Part shown: in pieces, positions 1-9,518 of the stretch | How the letters are laid out: each line of letters begins with the position of its first letter | Numbering within the stretch: position 1 is the first letter of the stretch | Assembly (NCBI RefSeq): GCF_001938985.1 | Contig: NZ_MKIN01000024.1 | Coordinates: 186,407-250,406 of the forward strand | Reading direction: 5' to 3' | Source: Gillisella taibaishanensis | GTDB lineage: Bacteria > Pseudomonadota > Alphaproteobacteria > Rhizobiales > Rhizobiaceae | Length of the DNA: 64,000 nucleotides | Program-made: the position numbers and the translations under genes | The notes under the pieces: model-generated | Seen by the model: only the letters and a program-made list of their open reading frames with translations | What the model was told of the DNA's origin: nothing | Database searches by the model: none

Positions 1-1
1 T

Positions 2-667
2 GAAAAGCAGGTGGCCTATAACCTGGAGCATGGCATCACGCCTGAGTCGGTCAAGGCGAAGATTTCCGACATTCTCGACTCGGTCTACGAGCGCGACCAC
101 GTCCGCGCCGATATTTCCGGCGCCAGCGGAAAGGGCTTTGCGGCGGGCGGCCATCTCGTCGGTAACAATCTTCAGGCGCATCTCTCGGCGCTGGAAAAGC
201 AGATGCGGGATGCCGCCGCCGATCTCGACTTCGAGACGGCTGCCCGCCTGCGAGACGAGATCAAACGCCTGAAAGAGGTGGAACTGGCCAGCATGGGCGA
301 TCCGGGCGAGAAGGAAACCGCCCGTGCCCAGGAGCAGGGCAGAAGCCCGCAGCCCGGCGGCCAGCCGGGGGCGGTCACGTCCTCCAGCTATTTCGCCAAA
401 CCGTCGCTCGATGACATGGGTCCAGGCACCGACACGGCTAAACCGCTGTTTCGCAAAAACACGCTGGATGAAATGACTGTCGGCCGTACTGAGAAGCCGA
501 TGCCAGGAAAGTTGCCCGAAAAGCCGGACTCGTCGGCGGCAAGCACATCAGCAGACGATCCGCGCCCGATCGTAAGGGCACGTGCCGGCCATGGCTCCTA
601 CGAAGAGCCTGGCGATCAAAAGCGCAAGAGTCGCACCAAGGGGAAGACTGGCCGGCCCGGTCGGTGA
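2..667 (+). CDS. uvrB: UvrABC system protein B, C-terminal part (5' end outside the window)
   Basis: This is the 3' part of uvrB; the frame is already open at base 2, so the start lies outside the window. UvrB is the DNA-damage-verifying helicase subunit of nucleotide excision repair and binds UvrA and UvrC. The visible first residues read [21 protein letters not shown], a run typical of the end of the UvrB helicase core. They are followed at about residues 60-95 of the fragment by a UVR motif ([24 protein letters not shown]), which contacts UvrC. After it comes a long low-complexity tail of about 125 residues ending in a basic stretch, as in other rhizobial UvrB proteins. The family call is secure; the function of the tail is unknown. 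Confidence 0.95.
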   Translation, partial: EKQVAYNLEHGITPESVKAKISDILDSVYERDHVRADISGASGKGFAAGGHLVGNNLQAHLSALEKQMRDAAADLDFETAARLRDEIKRLKEVELASMGDPGEKETARAQEQGRSPQPGGQPGAVTSSSYFAKPSLDDMGPGTDTAKPLFRKNTLDEMTVGRTEKPMPGKLPEKPDSSAASTSADDPRPIVRARAGHGSYEEPGDQKRKSRTKGKTGRPGR

Positions 668-1157
668 CCGGGGCAGCCGGGGAGGGCTCTGCGTCCTGCT
701 TGCCCTGGTGCTTGCCAACGAAATGAGCAGGTTGAGCCTTGTTGCAAGACACTGGCCAGCACTCTCACATCGCCAGGTCTGCCGGTGGACATTGCACAAA
801 GTGCGGGTTGCAGGCTCGTGACTTCGGTCATGGCGTGGTTTTGCCCATGTTTTCAGCGCTTACCATTGCGCAATTTTTTCATGGAAGCTGCTTTAGCTTG
901 GCCGATAATTGGCTCGTATCAGGGCATGATGTTGCCTGCGGTTCACCAAAAATAATTATATGAACCACTTAAACATTAGTTCTCACTAATTGTTAGGATT
1001 TATTGGCTACTTTTCGTGCAAATCGCCGTGACAAGTTTGTTGCGGACACGCGAGGCTGATTTGGTGTGACCGATAAGCGGCACTCAGAGCGGCTCAAGCC
1101 ACAATCTGCTTCCGTCCGCTCGCCGGCAGGGATGCATTGGGAACACGAGGAGACGAT
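668..1157. other. Intergenic region before the first MCP gene
   Basis: About 490 bases without a convincing gene. From about 950 on it becomes AT-rich and holds a small inverted repeat, ATTAGT (975-980) and ACTAAT (985-990) around TCTC. This is a plausible promoter or operator zone for the downstream chemotaxis gene. No sigma-factor box could be assigned with confidence. Confidence 0.4.
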
Positions 1158-3155
1158 ATGAAAAACCTGCCAATTATCGGAAAGTTCCTTTCGATCATGG
1201 CGCTGTTCGGCTTATTTGCCATTGGCGTCGCGGGCTATGCGGGCATGCAGCTGAAATCCATCGATACAGAATATAGCGACTTGCTTGATGGTGAAAGCAC
1301 TGCGTCCCTAATGTTGGCGCGAGCGAACCGATCAATGCAGTTAGCTCGTGCATCCCTTGGGGATTTGATGATGTCTCCGGACACCAAAACGATTGAGGCG
1401 GCCAATAAAGATTTCGAAGCGGCTAAGAAATCGTTCGTCGGCTTTATCGATAAGGCGCAAGAGGCGATGCCGGCCAAGTCCGAGATTCCAGCGTTGAAGG
1501 CAGATGTGCTGAAACTCTTTGATGAGACCTGCAACAACGCAAAAAATCTTGGTTTGTCGTCTTTGACTGATGAAGGGATCTTGGCCTCTCAGAAAGTCTA
1601 TTTGAAGGAATGCCAGCCGCAATTCGCTGCGATAGCGCCTCGTTTTACGCAGTTGACGACGGCTTTCGTTGAGGAGACGAACAAGCGAAGCGAGGAACTT
1701 TCAAACATCACGAATAGCACTATCCTGACGACAGTCGGCGGTGTTCTCGGTGGCCTGGTTGTTGTTCTCGCCATCGGCTTCCTTGGAATTCGCTCCTGGC
1801 TGGTCGTCCCGATCCGGGCCCTGGCCGAAAAGATGGGTGTTCTCGCCGGTGGCGATCTGTCGGTTCCTGTCGATGGCACCGAGCGTCGTGACGAGGTCGG
1901 TATCATGGCCCGCGCCGTGCAGGTGTTCAAGGACAATGGTCTGAGAGCGCGCGAACTGGAAAAGCAGGCGGACGATGCTCGCAACATGAGCGAATCCGAG
2001 CGGAAGCGCGCCGCAGAAGTCGATGCCAAGCGCAACGCCGATATGGCGCAGGCAACGTCTGGCCTTGCCGAAGGCTTGAAGCGTCTCTCTGCCGGCGACC
2101 TGACCTTCCAGCTCAGCCAGCGCTTTGCCGATGAATTCGAAGGCCTGCGCAATGACTTCAACGGTACAGTCGATCAATTGCGTCAGACTCTGTCTGCGGT
2201 TTCGCATGCGACCGGCTCGATCGACAGCGGCTCTCGCGAACTGAGCCAGAGCGCCAATGACCTGTCTAAGCGCACCGAGCAGCAAGCCGCAGCGCTTGAG
2301 GAAACCGCTGCAGCTCTTGACCAGATTACCACCAATGTGGCCAATTCGACCAAGCGCGCCGAAGAGGCCCGTTCGATGGCCATGCAGGCCAACCAGTCCG
2401 CCCGCCAGTCGGGTGAGGTGGTTTCCAATGCCGTCAACGCGATGCAGCGCATCGAGCAGTCGTCGAACCAGATCTCCAACATCATTGGCGTGATCGACGA
2501 AATCGCCTTCCAGACCAACCTGCTGGCACTGAACGCCGGCGTCGAGGCAGCCCGTGCAGGTGAAGCGGGCAAGGGCTTTGCGGTTGTCGCCCAGGAAGTA
2601 CGCGAACTGGCGCAGCGTTCCGCCCAGGCGGCCAAGGAGATCAAGGAACTGATCCGCAACTCCGCTGACGAAGTCGGAAACGGCGTCAAGCTGGTGACAG
2701 CGACCGGCGAAGTGCTGAAGGTGATCGAAGGTCATGTCGTGTCGATCAACAGCCAGCTGGATGCGATCGCAACCTCGGCTCGCGAGCAGTCGGTCGGCCT
2801 TTCGGAAGTCAATACCGCTGTCAACCAGATGGACCAGGTAACGCAGCAGAACGCCGCGATGGTGGAAGAAGCAACGGCGGCCAGCTCGTCGCTGGCCAAC
2901 GAATCGGAAAAGCTGCGCCATCTGGTCAGCCAGTTCCAGCTTGGTGGCGCAACTGGCGCCAGCGGCTATGGCAATGCAAGCGGCGCATCCCGCTCGGCTC
3001 CTGCTGCCAGCCACGGTCATTCCGGCAATCGCCCGGCCAGCGCCAGCAGCGGCCATAAGCCTGTCTCATCTCCGGCCCGCAAGATGGTCGGTCAGGTTGC
3101 CAAGGCACTCGGTCTCAACACCGCAGCCAAGACCGACAGCTGGGAAGAGTTCTGA
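1158..3155 (+). CDS. Methyl-accepting chemotaxis protein
   Basis: A 665-residue transmembrane chemoreceptor that would signal to CheA/CheW from the inner membrane. It has TM1 at about residues 8-28, a four-helix-bundle-like periplasmic domain, TM2 at about 188-213, HAMP-like segments to about 345, and a cytoplasmic signalling domain. The conserved hairpin tip ([20 protein letters not shown]) sits near residues 444-465. The C-terminus ends DSWEEF, resembling the WxxF-type pentapeptide that recruits CheR/CheB. The ATG at 1158 is chosen over an upstream TTG at 1137 because GAGGAG precedes it at proper spacing. The ligand is unknown, and no che genes are adjacent. Confidence 0.93.
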   Translation: MKNLPIIGKFLSIMALFGLFAIGVAGYAGMQLKSIDTEYSDLLDGESTASLMLARANRSMQLARASLGDLMMSPDTKTIEAANKDFEAAKKSFVGFIDKAQEAMPAKSEIPALKADVLKLFDETCNNAKNLGLSSLTDEGILASQKVYLKECQPQFAAIAPRFTQLTTAFVEETNKRSEELSNITNSTILTTVGGVLGGLVVVLAIGFLGIRSWLVVPIRALAEKMGVLAGGDLSVPVDGTERRDEVGIMARAVQVFKDNGLRARELEKQADDARNMSESERKRAAEVDAKRNADMAQATSGLAEGLKRLSAGDLTFQLSQRFADEFEGLRNDFNGTVDQLRQTLSAVSHATGSIDSGSRELSQSANDLSKRTEQQAAALEETAAALDQITTNVANSTKRAEEARSMAMQANQSARQSGEVVSNAVNAMQRIEQSSNQISNIIGVIDEIAFQTNLLALNAGVEAARAGEAGKGFAVVAQEVRELAQRSAQAAKEIKELIRNSADEVGNGVKLVTATGEVLKVIEGHVVSINSQLDAIATSAREQSVGLSEVNTAVNQMDQVTQQNAAMVEEATAASSSLANESEKLRHLVSQFQLGGATGASGYGNASGASRSAPAASHGHSGNRPASASSGHKPVSSPARKMVGQVAKALGLNTAAKTDSWEEF

Positions 3156-3182
3156 GATCACTGACTGCAAGACATCGAAAAT

Positions 3183-3210
3183 GCCGTGCGCCCTTGGCGC
3201 ACGGCTTTTT
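3183..3210 (+). terminator. Rho-independent terminator after the first MCP gene
   Basis: A 9-bp perfect stem, GCCGTGCGC and GCGCACGGC, with a short loop, followed by TTTTT. It lies 28 bases after the stop codon. Confidence 0.85.
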
Positions 3211-3470
3211 GCTGTCCTGAAGCGGCTGTTTACATTTCGCGAGATGGAAAGTTCTGCTGTCCCTGAAAACGCGGCAGCGCATATTTCGGCATCTGTCAGC
3301 GCCTCACGGCAAATCCAGCCGAGCCTTCGTTGCGTTGTGCGTTCTGGGCTTGCAAACTGATGGCAGGCTTCCGATAGTCTCACCCGTCGCATGACGTCAC
3401 CTTAAATCGGGCTCGATTCCAGGAGACATTCCGCGCGCTTTCCGTCTTCACTGTCGCCAAAGGTTGCTTC

Positions 3471-4253
3471 ATGTCCGACATTTCCGCCGCTCCCTCTTCC
3501 GAGATCGTCACTGCCGCCATGCTGGCCATTGGCGACGAGCTTTTGTCCGGTCGCACCAAGGACAAGAATATCGGCCATCTCGCCGATGTGCTGACACTGG
3601 CCGGTATTGATCTCAAGGAAGTGCGAATCGTCGCCGATGAAGAAGACGCGATCGTCGAGGGGTTGAATGCACTGCGTGGTCGCTACGCCTATGTGTTCAC
3701 GTCAGGTGGCATCGGGCCCACCCATGACGACATCACCGCCGATGCGGTTTCGAAAGCCTTCGGGCTGCCTTGCCTGCACGATGACAAGGCGATGGCCCTG
3801 ATGGGTGAAATGTATGCCCGTCGTGGCCTGGAATTCACCGAGGCCCGCCAGCGCATGGCTCGCATGCCGAAAGGAGCCGAGCATATCGACAACCCGGTCT
3901 CGACCGCGCCCGGCTTTCGGGTGGAGAACGTCTATGTCATGGCCGGCGTGCCGCAGGTGTTCCAGGCTATGCTGGAAAATGTGGTCAAGACCTTGCCTGG
4001 CGGTGCGCGGGTTCTGTCACGGGCAATCGCCTGCCCCTATGGCGAAGGCGAAATCGGCACGGCGCTCGCCGCCGTCCAGAAGGCGCATCCGGACACCAGC
4101 ATCGGTTCCTATCCCCGCTACGATGGCGCCAAGGGCTTTCATACGGAACTGGTCGTGCGCGCACGCTCCGAAGAGGTACTGGAAGCCGCCGCAGCCGCAG
4201 TGGAAGAAATGATCGCCGGCGTCACCGGCGGCAAGACCGTGCTGGAGGCGTAG
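3471..4253 (+). CDS. CinA N-terminal-type protein (competence/damage-inducible protein A, molybdopterin-binding fold)
   Basis: A 260-residue protein of the MoCF/CinA N-terminal family. It opens with the MLAIGDELLSGRTKDKN nucleotide/cofactor pocket and has the hallmark TSGGIGPTHDDIT motif at about residues 81-93. It lacks the C-terminal nicotinamide-nucleotide amidase domain of full-length CinA, so by family knowledge it is the stand-alone type, whose substrate is unclear (pyrophosphatase activity on ADP-ribose or CoA derivatives has been described for CinA-type domains). It appears monocistronic: a terminator lies upstream and a 184-base gap downstream. Confidence 0.85.
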   Translation: MSDISAAPSSEIVTAAMLAIGDELLSGRTKDKNIGHLADVLTLAGIDLKEVRIVADEEDAIVEGLNALRGRYAYVFTSGGIGPTHDDITADAVSKAFGLPCLHDDKAMALMGEMYARRGLEFTEARQRMARMPKGAEHIDNPVSTAPGFRVENVYVMAGVPQVFQAMLENVVKTLPGGARVLSRAIACPYGEGEIGTALAAVQKAHPDTSIGSYPRYDGAKGFHTELVVRARSEEVLEAAAAAVEEMIAGVTGGKTVLEA

Positions 4254-4443
4254 GTCGCTCCGCCCAGGGGTCTAGATCCGGCTTGAACAGACACAAAGTC
4301 TTGACCGAGATCAAGGAACCCGGCCAGCGGCGGGGCATTATATTGTTGCGCTGAAGCATAATCTGCGCAGGCAGATCAGCTTCGGCGGCAGCGCGGCCAA
4401 CGTGTTTTGATCTTTCGGTCGAAACGCAAAGCGGGAGATGACA

Positions 4444-5283
4444 ATGACTTATAAAACTATTCTGGGTGTTCTCGACAACCGCAAGACGGCAGCACAGGTG
4501 ACGGAGTTTTCTGTAGCCCTGGCCGAACAGTTCAGCTCTCATGTCATCGGCGTTCACTGCGAAGCGGTGGCGGGATTGCCGTTGATCGCGCCCATGGAAA
4601 TTCCCGACCCGGTGGCCGTCCAGGCAATGCAGGACATTGCTCACAAGGAGAGCGGCGTTATCGAGGCAATTTTCGCTGAGGCCTCGCGCCGTGAAGGTGT
4701 TTCCAGCGAATGGCGTAATTTCGTGACATCCGCCGGCGTCGTCGGCTCGTTTACCGACAGCGTCCGCTGCGCCGATCTGGTTGTCGTCGCTCAGGGCGAG
4801 AGCGGTTCGATGTCAGACAACAGGACGGAGCTGGAAGCGGCATTATTCGAGAGCGGACGGCCTGTATTGCTGGTTCCCTATATCTTGAAGGCACCACGGC
4901 CGATCAAGCGGGTGCTGATCGCCTGGAACGGCTCTCGCGAGGTGGCTCGCGCCACATTTGATGCTCTGCCGTTCCTGAAGCAGGCCGAAAGCGTTGAAAT
5001 CTTTTCGGTGGTCGATGGCGAGGATGCCGATCTGTCGCGCAGCCTGCCCGGCGCGGAGATTGCCGCGACTTTGAGCCGCCACGGCGTCAACGTAACTGTT
5101 ACCCGCCAGGACCAGGCGCAGCTGAAGGCCGCCGCCCATATCGAAAACCGGCTATCGGATCAGAGCATCGACCTTTTGGTCATGGGCGCCTATTCCCACA
5201 AGCGCTGGTGGGAAGTGCTGTTTGGCGGCGTGACCCGCACCATTCTGGATTCCATGACTGCACTGACCCTGCTGTCCCGGTAA
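4444..5283 (+). CDS. Universal stress protein, tandem UspA domains
   Basis: A 279-residue cytoplasmic protein made of two Usp folds (about 1-140 and 145-279). The second carries the glycine-rich end LLVMGAYSHKRWWEVLFGGV, resembling the Gx2Gx9G(S/T) ATP-binding loop of UspA proteins; the first lacks a clear version. Two ATGs are available (4438, 4444). The second is preferred because GGGAG at 4433-4437 is too close to the first. Such tandem Usp proteins are usually induced by stationary phase or stress, but nothing in the flanks identifies the signal. Confidence 0.85.
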   Translation: MTYKTILGVLDNRKTAAQVTEFSVALAEQFSSHVIGVHCEAVAGLPLIAPMEIPDPVAVQAMQDIAHKESGVIEAIFAEASRREGVSSEWRNFVTSAGVVGSFTDSVRCADLVVVAQGESGSMSDNRTELEAALFESGRPVLLVPYILKAPRPIKRVLIAWNGSREVARATFDALPFLKQAESVEIFSVVDGEDADLSRSLPGAEIAATLSRHGVNVTVTRQDQAQLKAAAHIENRLSDQSIDLLVMGAYSHKRWWEVLFGGVTRTILDSMTALTLLSR

Positions 5284-5308
5284 GACGGGACAACGCACGA
5301 AGCACTTT

Positions 5309-5340
5309 GAAGGTCTCCGGCCTAAGGTCGGAGACCTTTG
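5309..5340 (+). terminator. Probable terminator after the universal stress gene
   Basis: A 10-bp stem, AAGGTCTCCG and CGGAGACCTT, around a 9-base loop, followed by only a short T stretch. It lies about 27 bases after the stop codon. Confidence 0.65.
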
Positions 5341-5525
5341 CTGTCTGTAGACCTGCAATCACTTGCCTTGCAGGCCCGATTGCCGTTATAGCACCTCGAA
5401 AGACACGGGAGCCGGAAAGGCTTTGCGGGCAGGGTCTCCACCGTCGGCTTTCAGGCCGGAGGCGTTGGCAAATTGCTGCGCAAGTCCACTGATGCCGGTG
5501 TCTTGTCCAATTCCAGTTGCCCTGA

Positions 5526-5628
5526 GAGCATTTCCGGCAAAAGTGTCAAAGGTTTTCGTCCGGAAGTCTGTTGAAACAAGAACTTAGAGTAATCCGCTGT
5601 TTCCATGAAACACTGAGTTACTCTAAAG
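5526..5628. repeat. Composite palindromic intergenic element upstream of gpt
   Basis: Two modules. The left one contains TTCCGG (5532-5537) and CCGGAA (5560-5565) around GCAAAA/GTTTTC segments. The right one has a perfect 9-bp outer repeat, TTAGAGTAA (5584-5592) and TTACTCTAA (5618-5626), enclosing a 6-bp hairpin, TGTTTC-CAT-GAAACA (5598-5612). The start of the left module (GCATTTCCGG then GCAAAA) recurs at 50170. The organisation resembles rhizobial intergenic mosaic elements; the family assignment is inference. Confidence 0.7.
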
Positions 5629-5639
5629 CGGAGCCAAGC

Positions 5640-6137
5640 ATGTCTCTTCCCGATAAAGCCTTTCCCGTGTCCTGGGACCAGTTTCACCGCGATGCCCGCG
5701 CCCTTGCCTGGCGGCTGGCCGGCCTTGGCCAGGAATTCCGTGCCATCGTCTGCATCACCCGCGGCGGCCTCGTGCCCGCCGCGATTATTTCGCGTGAATT
5801 GAACATCCGGCTGATCGAGACCGTCTGCGTCGCCTCCTACCACGACTATGTCAATCAGGGCGAATTCAACCTGTTGAAGGGCATCACGCCTGACCTGCTC
5901 ACCAATGGGGGCGAGGGCGTGCTCGTGGTCGACGATCTCACCGATACCGGCAAGACGGCCAAGGAAGTGCGCTCGCTGATCCCGAAGGCGCATTTTGCCT
6001 GCGTCTATGCCAAGCCGAAGGGTGTTCCAACGGTCGATACTTTCGTTACCGAAGTCAGCCAGGACACCTGGATCTACTTCCCCTGGGATATGGGCTTCAC
6101 CTATCAGGAGCCGATCGCAAAGGGTCACAAGGGCTAA
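5640..6137 (+). CDS. gpt: Xanthine (guanine) phosphoribosyltransferase
   Basis: A 165-residue purine-salvage enzyme that transfers phosphoribose from PRPP to xanthine, guanine or hypoxanthine. The PRPP-binding signature [17 protein letters not shown] lies at about residues 94-110, and [11 protein letters not shown] at about 39-49 forms the second conserved loop. The length matches the bacterial Gpt family. The frame stays open upstream to 5571, but those codons fall inside the palindromic repeat, so the ATG at 5640 is taken as the start. The repeat structure in the leader could fold in the mRNA, but no regulator is identifiable. Confidence 0.92.
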   Translation: MSLPDKAFPVSWDQFHRDARALAWRLAGLGQEFRAIVCITRGGLVPAAIISRELNIRLIETVCVASYHDYVNQGEFNLLKGITPDLLTNGGEGVLVVDDLTDTGKTAKEVRSLIPKAHFACVYAKPKGVPTVDTFVTEVSQDTWIYFPWDMGFTYQEPIAKGHKG

Positions 6138-6225
6138 GGCCATCGAGGACGGAGCGCTGTAACCAAGGGCACTCCTCTTGACACCGATCAAGGCACGCGG
6201 CCCAATCTTCACGCACAAGCGATCA

Positions 6226-6249
6226 TGCCGCAGGGACGTGCCTGCGGCA
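6226..6249 (+). repeat. Hairpin between gpt and the LysE-type gene
   Basis: A 9-bp perfect inverted repeat, TGCCGCAGG and CCTGCGGCA, around a 6-base loop. It has no T tract and ends 20 bases before the next start codon. It may be an mRNA 3'-end stabiliser or a leader structure. Confidence 0.55.
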
Positions 6250-6269
6250 GTGCTGAAGGTAGACCTGCC

Positions 6270-6882
6270 ATGACGTTGACGACATTCGTTCCCGCAGTTC
6301 TGGCGCTGTTGCTGGCGCCCGGACCTACCAATACCCTGATGGGCCTTGCGGGTGCGCAGGCTGGCGTGAGGCAGGTGTTGCGCCTGATTCCGGCAGAGCT
6401 TCTCGGCTATCTCACGACAATTCTTCCGCTGGTCTATCTTGGCGATTGGCTGTTTGCGCAATGGCCTGCTGCTGGCGGTGCGCTGAAATTCGCTGCAGCG
6501 CTTTGGGTATTGTTCATCGCTGTGAAACTCTGGCAGGCGCCTGGCCCGGGAGTGCAGGCAAGTTCAGTCACGGCCCGGCGGATCTATCTCACCACCATGC
6601 TCAACCCGAAGGCTTTGGTGTTTGGCCTGGTGCTGCTGCCCGCACCGCAGGATCAGGGGTTCCTATTTGCTCTTCTACTGTTTTGCCTGATGGTCTCAGG
6701 GGGTTGCCCTGACCTGGGGTGCAGCTGGCCGGCTGGTGCGGGTCGGGCAGGGCGCCGGGGCGGAAGCGAGGCACGGTGGCGATGGCTCTTCTCGCCGACT
6801 GTTCCATTTGCAGCGGCTGGCGGCAGTGTGGCTGGCTTTTGTCTCGGTATCGTTGATTTTCGGTCTAGTGACCTCGACTTGA
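6270..6882 (+). pseudogene. LysE/RhtB-family exporter, frameshifted
   Basis: The gene encodes an amino-acid/metabolite exporter of the LysE (RhtB) family of about 203 residues. The N-terminal half shows the family's APGPTNTLM motif at about residues 16-24 and several hydrophobic helices. Around 6699-6703, a run of five G, the frame breaks. Dropping one G restores a coherent ending (VALTWGAAGRLVRVG to the helix VWLAFVSVSLIFGLVTST) that stops at 6882. In the raw frame the product instead runs on to 6962 with non-homologous basic sequence. Either it is a pseudogene, a phase-variable homopolymer, or a sequencing slip; the sequence cannot decide. Confidence 0.75.
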
Positions 6883-6971
6883 AGACGCCAATCGAAATCG
6901 TTGATTTTGAAAAAGCTTCGGCGCGCGGCTTAAAAAAGCGCGCGCGCCGGTCAGTGCGATAATGTCGTCTT

Positions 6972-8873
6972 TTATGCCGCCGAGCGGTAGCCGGATCGTC
7001 TGGTGTCGTCGAGGTTGAACCGCTCCAACTGCACCAGCAATTGCCGGGACTCGTTGGCGAGAACCTGACTGGCGGCCGTGGTCTCTTCCACCATGGCGGC
7101 ATTCTGCTGGGTCATCTGGTCCATATGGTTGACCGAGGTGTTGATTTCCGCCAGCGCCAGCGATTGTTCCTGAGCGGCCCGTGCGATGCTCGCGACATGG
7201 CCGTTGACGTGGTCAACGAGGCCGACGATTTCGTTCAGCGCTTCGCCGGTCGATAGCACGAGCGAGACGCCGCCCTTGACCTCGTCCGCAGACGTGTTGA
7301 TCAGCGACTTGATTTCGCGTGCGGCATTTGCTGAACGCTGTGCAAGCTCACGGACTTCCTGTGCCACCACGGCAAAGCCGCGACCCGCTTCACCGGCGCG
7401 GGCTGCTTCAACACCGGCATTGAGCGCCAGCAGATTGGTCTGGAAAGCAATTTCGTCGATCACAGAAATGATCTGGCTGATCTTTTGCGAGGATTGCTCA
7501 ATCCGGCCCATCGCGTCGATCGCGCTGCGCACGATATCCCCGGATTTTCCAGCACTTGCGCGGGTTTGTTCCACCATCTGGCTGGCTTCGTGGGCCCGGT
7601 CAGTCGAGGTGCGCACTGTTGTGGTGATTTCCTCAAGCGCCGCAGCGGTTTCTTCAAGCGCTGCCGCCTGCTGTTCGGTGCGCCGTGCCAGTTGATTGGC
7701 GGCGGCGCTCAACTCGCCGGAATTGTCCGTAATCGTGCCGGAAGCACCGCGAATGCTCTGCATTGCCTCGCGCAGGGTCGCCATGGCTTGGTTGACGTTG
7801 GTCTGCAGTTCGGCAAAGGCGCCCTGGAACGACCCGCGCATGTCCTGGGTGAGGTCGGAAGCCGAGAGGGCGGCGACCACGCGCCGGACTTCGGTCACGC
7901 CGAGATCGACATTGGCTACCAGTTCGTTGACGCTGGCGGCAAAGCGCTGCAGGTCGGCATCTTCGTAGGCCTTGGTGATCCGCTGCGAGAAATTGCCGGC
8001 AGCTGCGGAGGCAACGATGCTGCTGATGCTGGCTTGCAGATCCTTGCTCTGACGGGTGAGGGCAGCTTCCTGCTCTTCCATTTCCTGCATTTGCAGCCGG
8101 TTGGCGCGGAAGATTTCCAGTGCACGGGCCATTTCGCCGATTTCGTCGCCGCGCGTCGTGCCGGGGATGGTGTCGCCCAACTCGCCCTTGGCGATGCGGT
8201 TCATGTTTTCGGTGAGCAGGCGGATCGGATTGACGATGCCCCTGCGCGCGATCAGCGTACTGACGGCCACACCAAGCATGATGCTGACGGCGGCGGTGGT
8301 CAAAAGCGCGATCATCGTCATCTGCGAGTCGGCAATGGCATTGCTGCGCGAGTCAGACAGCGTCTTGGCGGAATACGTGCTGTAGACCTTGACGGCGGCC
8401 GTGACGGCTTTCTGGCCATCAAGTGCTTTGTTCAGCTCCTTGGCCATCGCGCCCGGCTCCTTGGCCGCATCGCTGCCGGCCACTTTCACCATTTGACGGA
8501 TCTGGTCGAAATAGTTGTTCAGTGCGGTCCGCACATCCTGCAACTGCTTTTGCTCGTTCACGTCGGCCGTGGCGGCGATCTTCGGCAGGCGTGCCAGCAT
8601 TTCGCCGGAGCGTGTTTCGGTTTCCTTGGCAAAATCGGCAGCCTTCTCTGGCGCGAAAGCCAGTTGATAGGTCATGCGGCTGATGGCGATGATGTCGATG
8701 CGCAGATCCATGGCTTCGCGCGCGACTTCCTCACGCTTGCCGGTATCTTCGAGCGAAGCGCCCAGCGACGACAGTCCGAAGGCGCCCGCCGCGGCAATGG
8801 CGGCAGCCGCGACCCCCATCAGGATCACGAGAACGCTGACCTTCTTCAGGACGGAGAGATTACTGATGGTCAT
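6972..8873 (-). CDS. Methyl-accepting chemotaxis protein
   Basis: A 633-residue chemoreceptor. TM1 lies at about residues 13-35, a helical periplasmic sensor follows, TM2 is at about 185-207, then HAMP-like repeats, and a signalling domain with the conserved hairpin tip [20 protein letters not shown] near 471-492. Unlike the receptor at 1.2 kb it has no WxxF tail (it ends GYRSAA), so it probably relies on other receptors for CheR/CheB access. Starts at 8921 (TTG), 8879 and 8873 are possible; 8873 is chosen because GAAGG sits 7 bases upstream. It faces the frameshifted exporter convergently. Confidence 0.92.
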   Translation of the reverse strand: MTISNLSVLKKVSVLVILMGVAAAAIAAAGAFGLSSLGASLEDTGKREEVAREAMDLRIDIIAISRMTYQLAFAPEKAADFAKETETRSGEMLARLPKIAATADVNEQKQLQDVRTALNNYFDQIRQMVKVAGSDAAKEPGAMAKELNKALDGQKAVTAAVKVYSTYSAKTLSDSRSNAIADSQMTMIALLTTAAVSIMLGVAVSTLIARRGIVNPIRLLTENMNRIAKGELGDTIPGTTRGDEIGEMARALEIFRANRLQMQEMEEQEAALTRQSKDLQASISSIVASAAAGNFSQRITKAYEDADLQRFAASVNELVANVDLGVTEVRRVVAALSASDLTQDMRGSFQGAFAELQTNVNQAMATLREAMQSIRGASGTITDNSGELSAAANQLARRTEQQAAALEETAAALEEITTTVRTSTDRAHEASQMVEQTRASAGKSGDIVRSAIDAMGRIEQSSQKISQIISVIDEIAFQTNLLALNAGVEAARAGEAGRGFAVVAQEVRELAQRSANAAREIKSLINTSADEVKGGVSLVLSTGEALNEIVGLVDHVNGHVASIARAAQEQSLALAEINTSVNHMDQMTQQNAAMVEETTAASQVLANESRQLLVQLERFNLDDTRRSGYRSAA

Positions 8874-8979
8874 GACCATACCTTCACCGCGTGCTCGCTC
8901 CATCATGGCGCTTAGCGACAAGCGTTAGAGGCGAGGAGATCATTCCAGGCCTGGATGGCGCCATAATTGTCGAAAAACC

Positions 8980-8994
8980 TTAATATCCTTTTAG
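8980..8994 (-). promoter_or_regulatory. CtrA-box-like site upstream of the second MCP gene
   Basis: TTAATATCCTTTTAG fits the alphaproteobacterial CtrA pattern TTAA-N7-TTAA with one mismatch. It lies about 107 bases upstream of the MCP start. CtrA is known to control motility genes in this class; binding here is inference. Confidence 0.35.
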
Positions 8995-9043
8995 TTGCAG
9001 CCTTATTTCAAAACTGAACCCTATTTTTTGATGGGTTTTATGT

Positions 9044-9076
9044 CCGGCCTAGAGAGCACGGGCGAGGCCGGTTTTT
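9044..9076 (+). terminator. Orphan rho-independent terminator-like hairpin
   Basis: CCGGCCT (9044-9050) and AGGCCGG (9065-9071) form a 7-bp stem over a 14-base loop, followed by TTTTT on the plus strand. No plus-strand gene lies upstream: the neighbouring MCP gene is on the minus strand and starts at 8873. It could mark the 3' end of a small RNA. Confidence 0.5.
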
Positions 9077-9266
9077 GCCGTCACAGCCGCTGATTCGGTG
9101 CTCTGCGAGTCGTAAACAGGACGATCGGCGATAGGCTGTCCCTTTTCTGTCTGCATGTATGACGGTGGATAAAAAAAGGCTTCACCAGGCGTTAACCATG
9201 AAGGTTTTCGGCCAAGCCCATGAATTGTCTAGGCTAGCCTCTTTCCCCGTTTTCCACAAAAGCCTA

Positions 9267-9282
9267 CCACAAGATATAGGGT
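9267..9282. promoter_or_regulatory. NrdR-box-like site 1 upstream of nrdJ
   Basis: CCACAAGATATAGGGT matches the NrdR box ACACwATATATwGTGT at about 13 of 16 positions. NrdR is the conserved repressor of ribonucleotide reductase genes. A DnaA-box-like TTTTCCACA (9250-9258) lies just upstream. Confidence 0.55.
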
Positions 9283-9502
9283 TAATATTTTCGTCATAGA
9301 CCAGCCCTTGACGGAGCGGGGTGATCCAAGGTTAATGAACCCATGTTGCGGCGGCGGCTGAATCGGGATGTCACGAGGCCGGTTCAAATCAGCGAACATC
9401 ACATGGTGGAAACGGGCGGGATAATCCATCTCGACCGAGCGGATCCCCATGCGATTTTTCTGGCGTCGTTCAACGCTTTGCGCTGGCCAAAAAACCCTGT
9501 GG

Positions 9503-9518
9503 ATACTATATATAGTTT
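9503..9518. promoter_or_regulatory. NrdR-box-like site 2 upstream of nrdJ
   Basis: ATACTATATATAGTTT matches the NrdR box at about 14 of 16 positions and contains a perfect 12-bp palindrome, ACTATATATAGT. It overlaps a DnaA-box-like TGTGGATAC (9498-9506, 8 of 9). It lies 157 bases before the nrdJ start codon and 236 bases centre to centre from site 1. Confidence 0.6.

Noticed and set aside
1701..3056. Long minus-strand open frame (about 450 codons) across the first MCP gene
   Set aside because: It is a GC-bias shadow of the MCP coding frame; composition is low-complexity and no family is recognisable.
7485..8915. Long plus-strand open frame across the second MCP gene
   Set aside because: Antisense shadow of the chemoreceptor, with Gly/His/Arg-rich nonsense composition.
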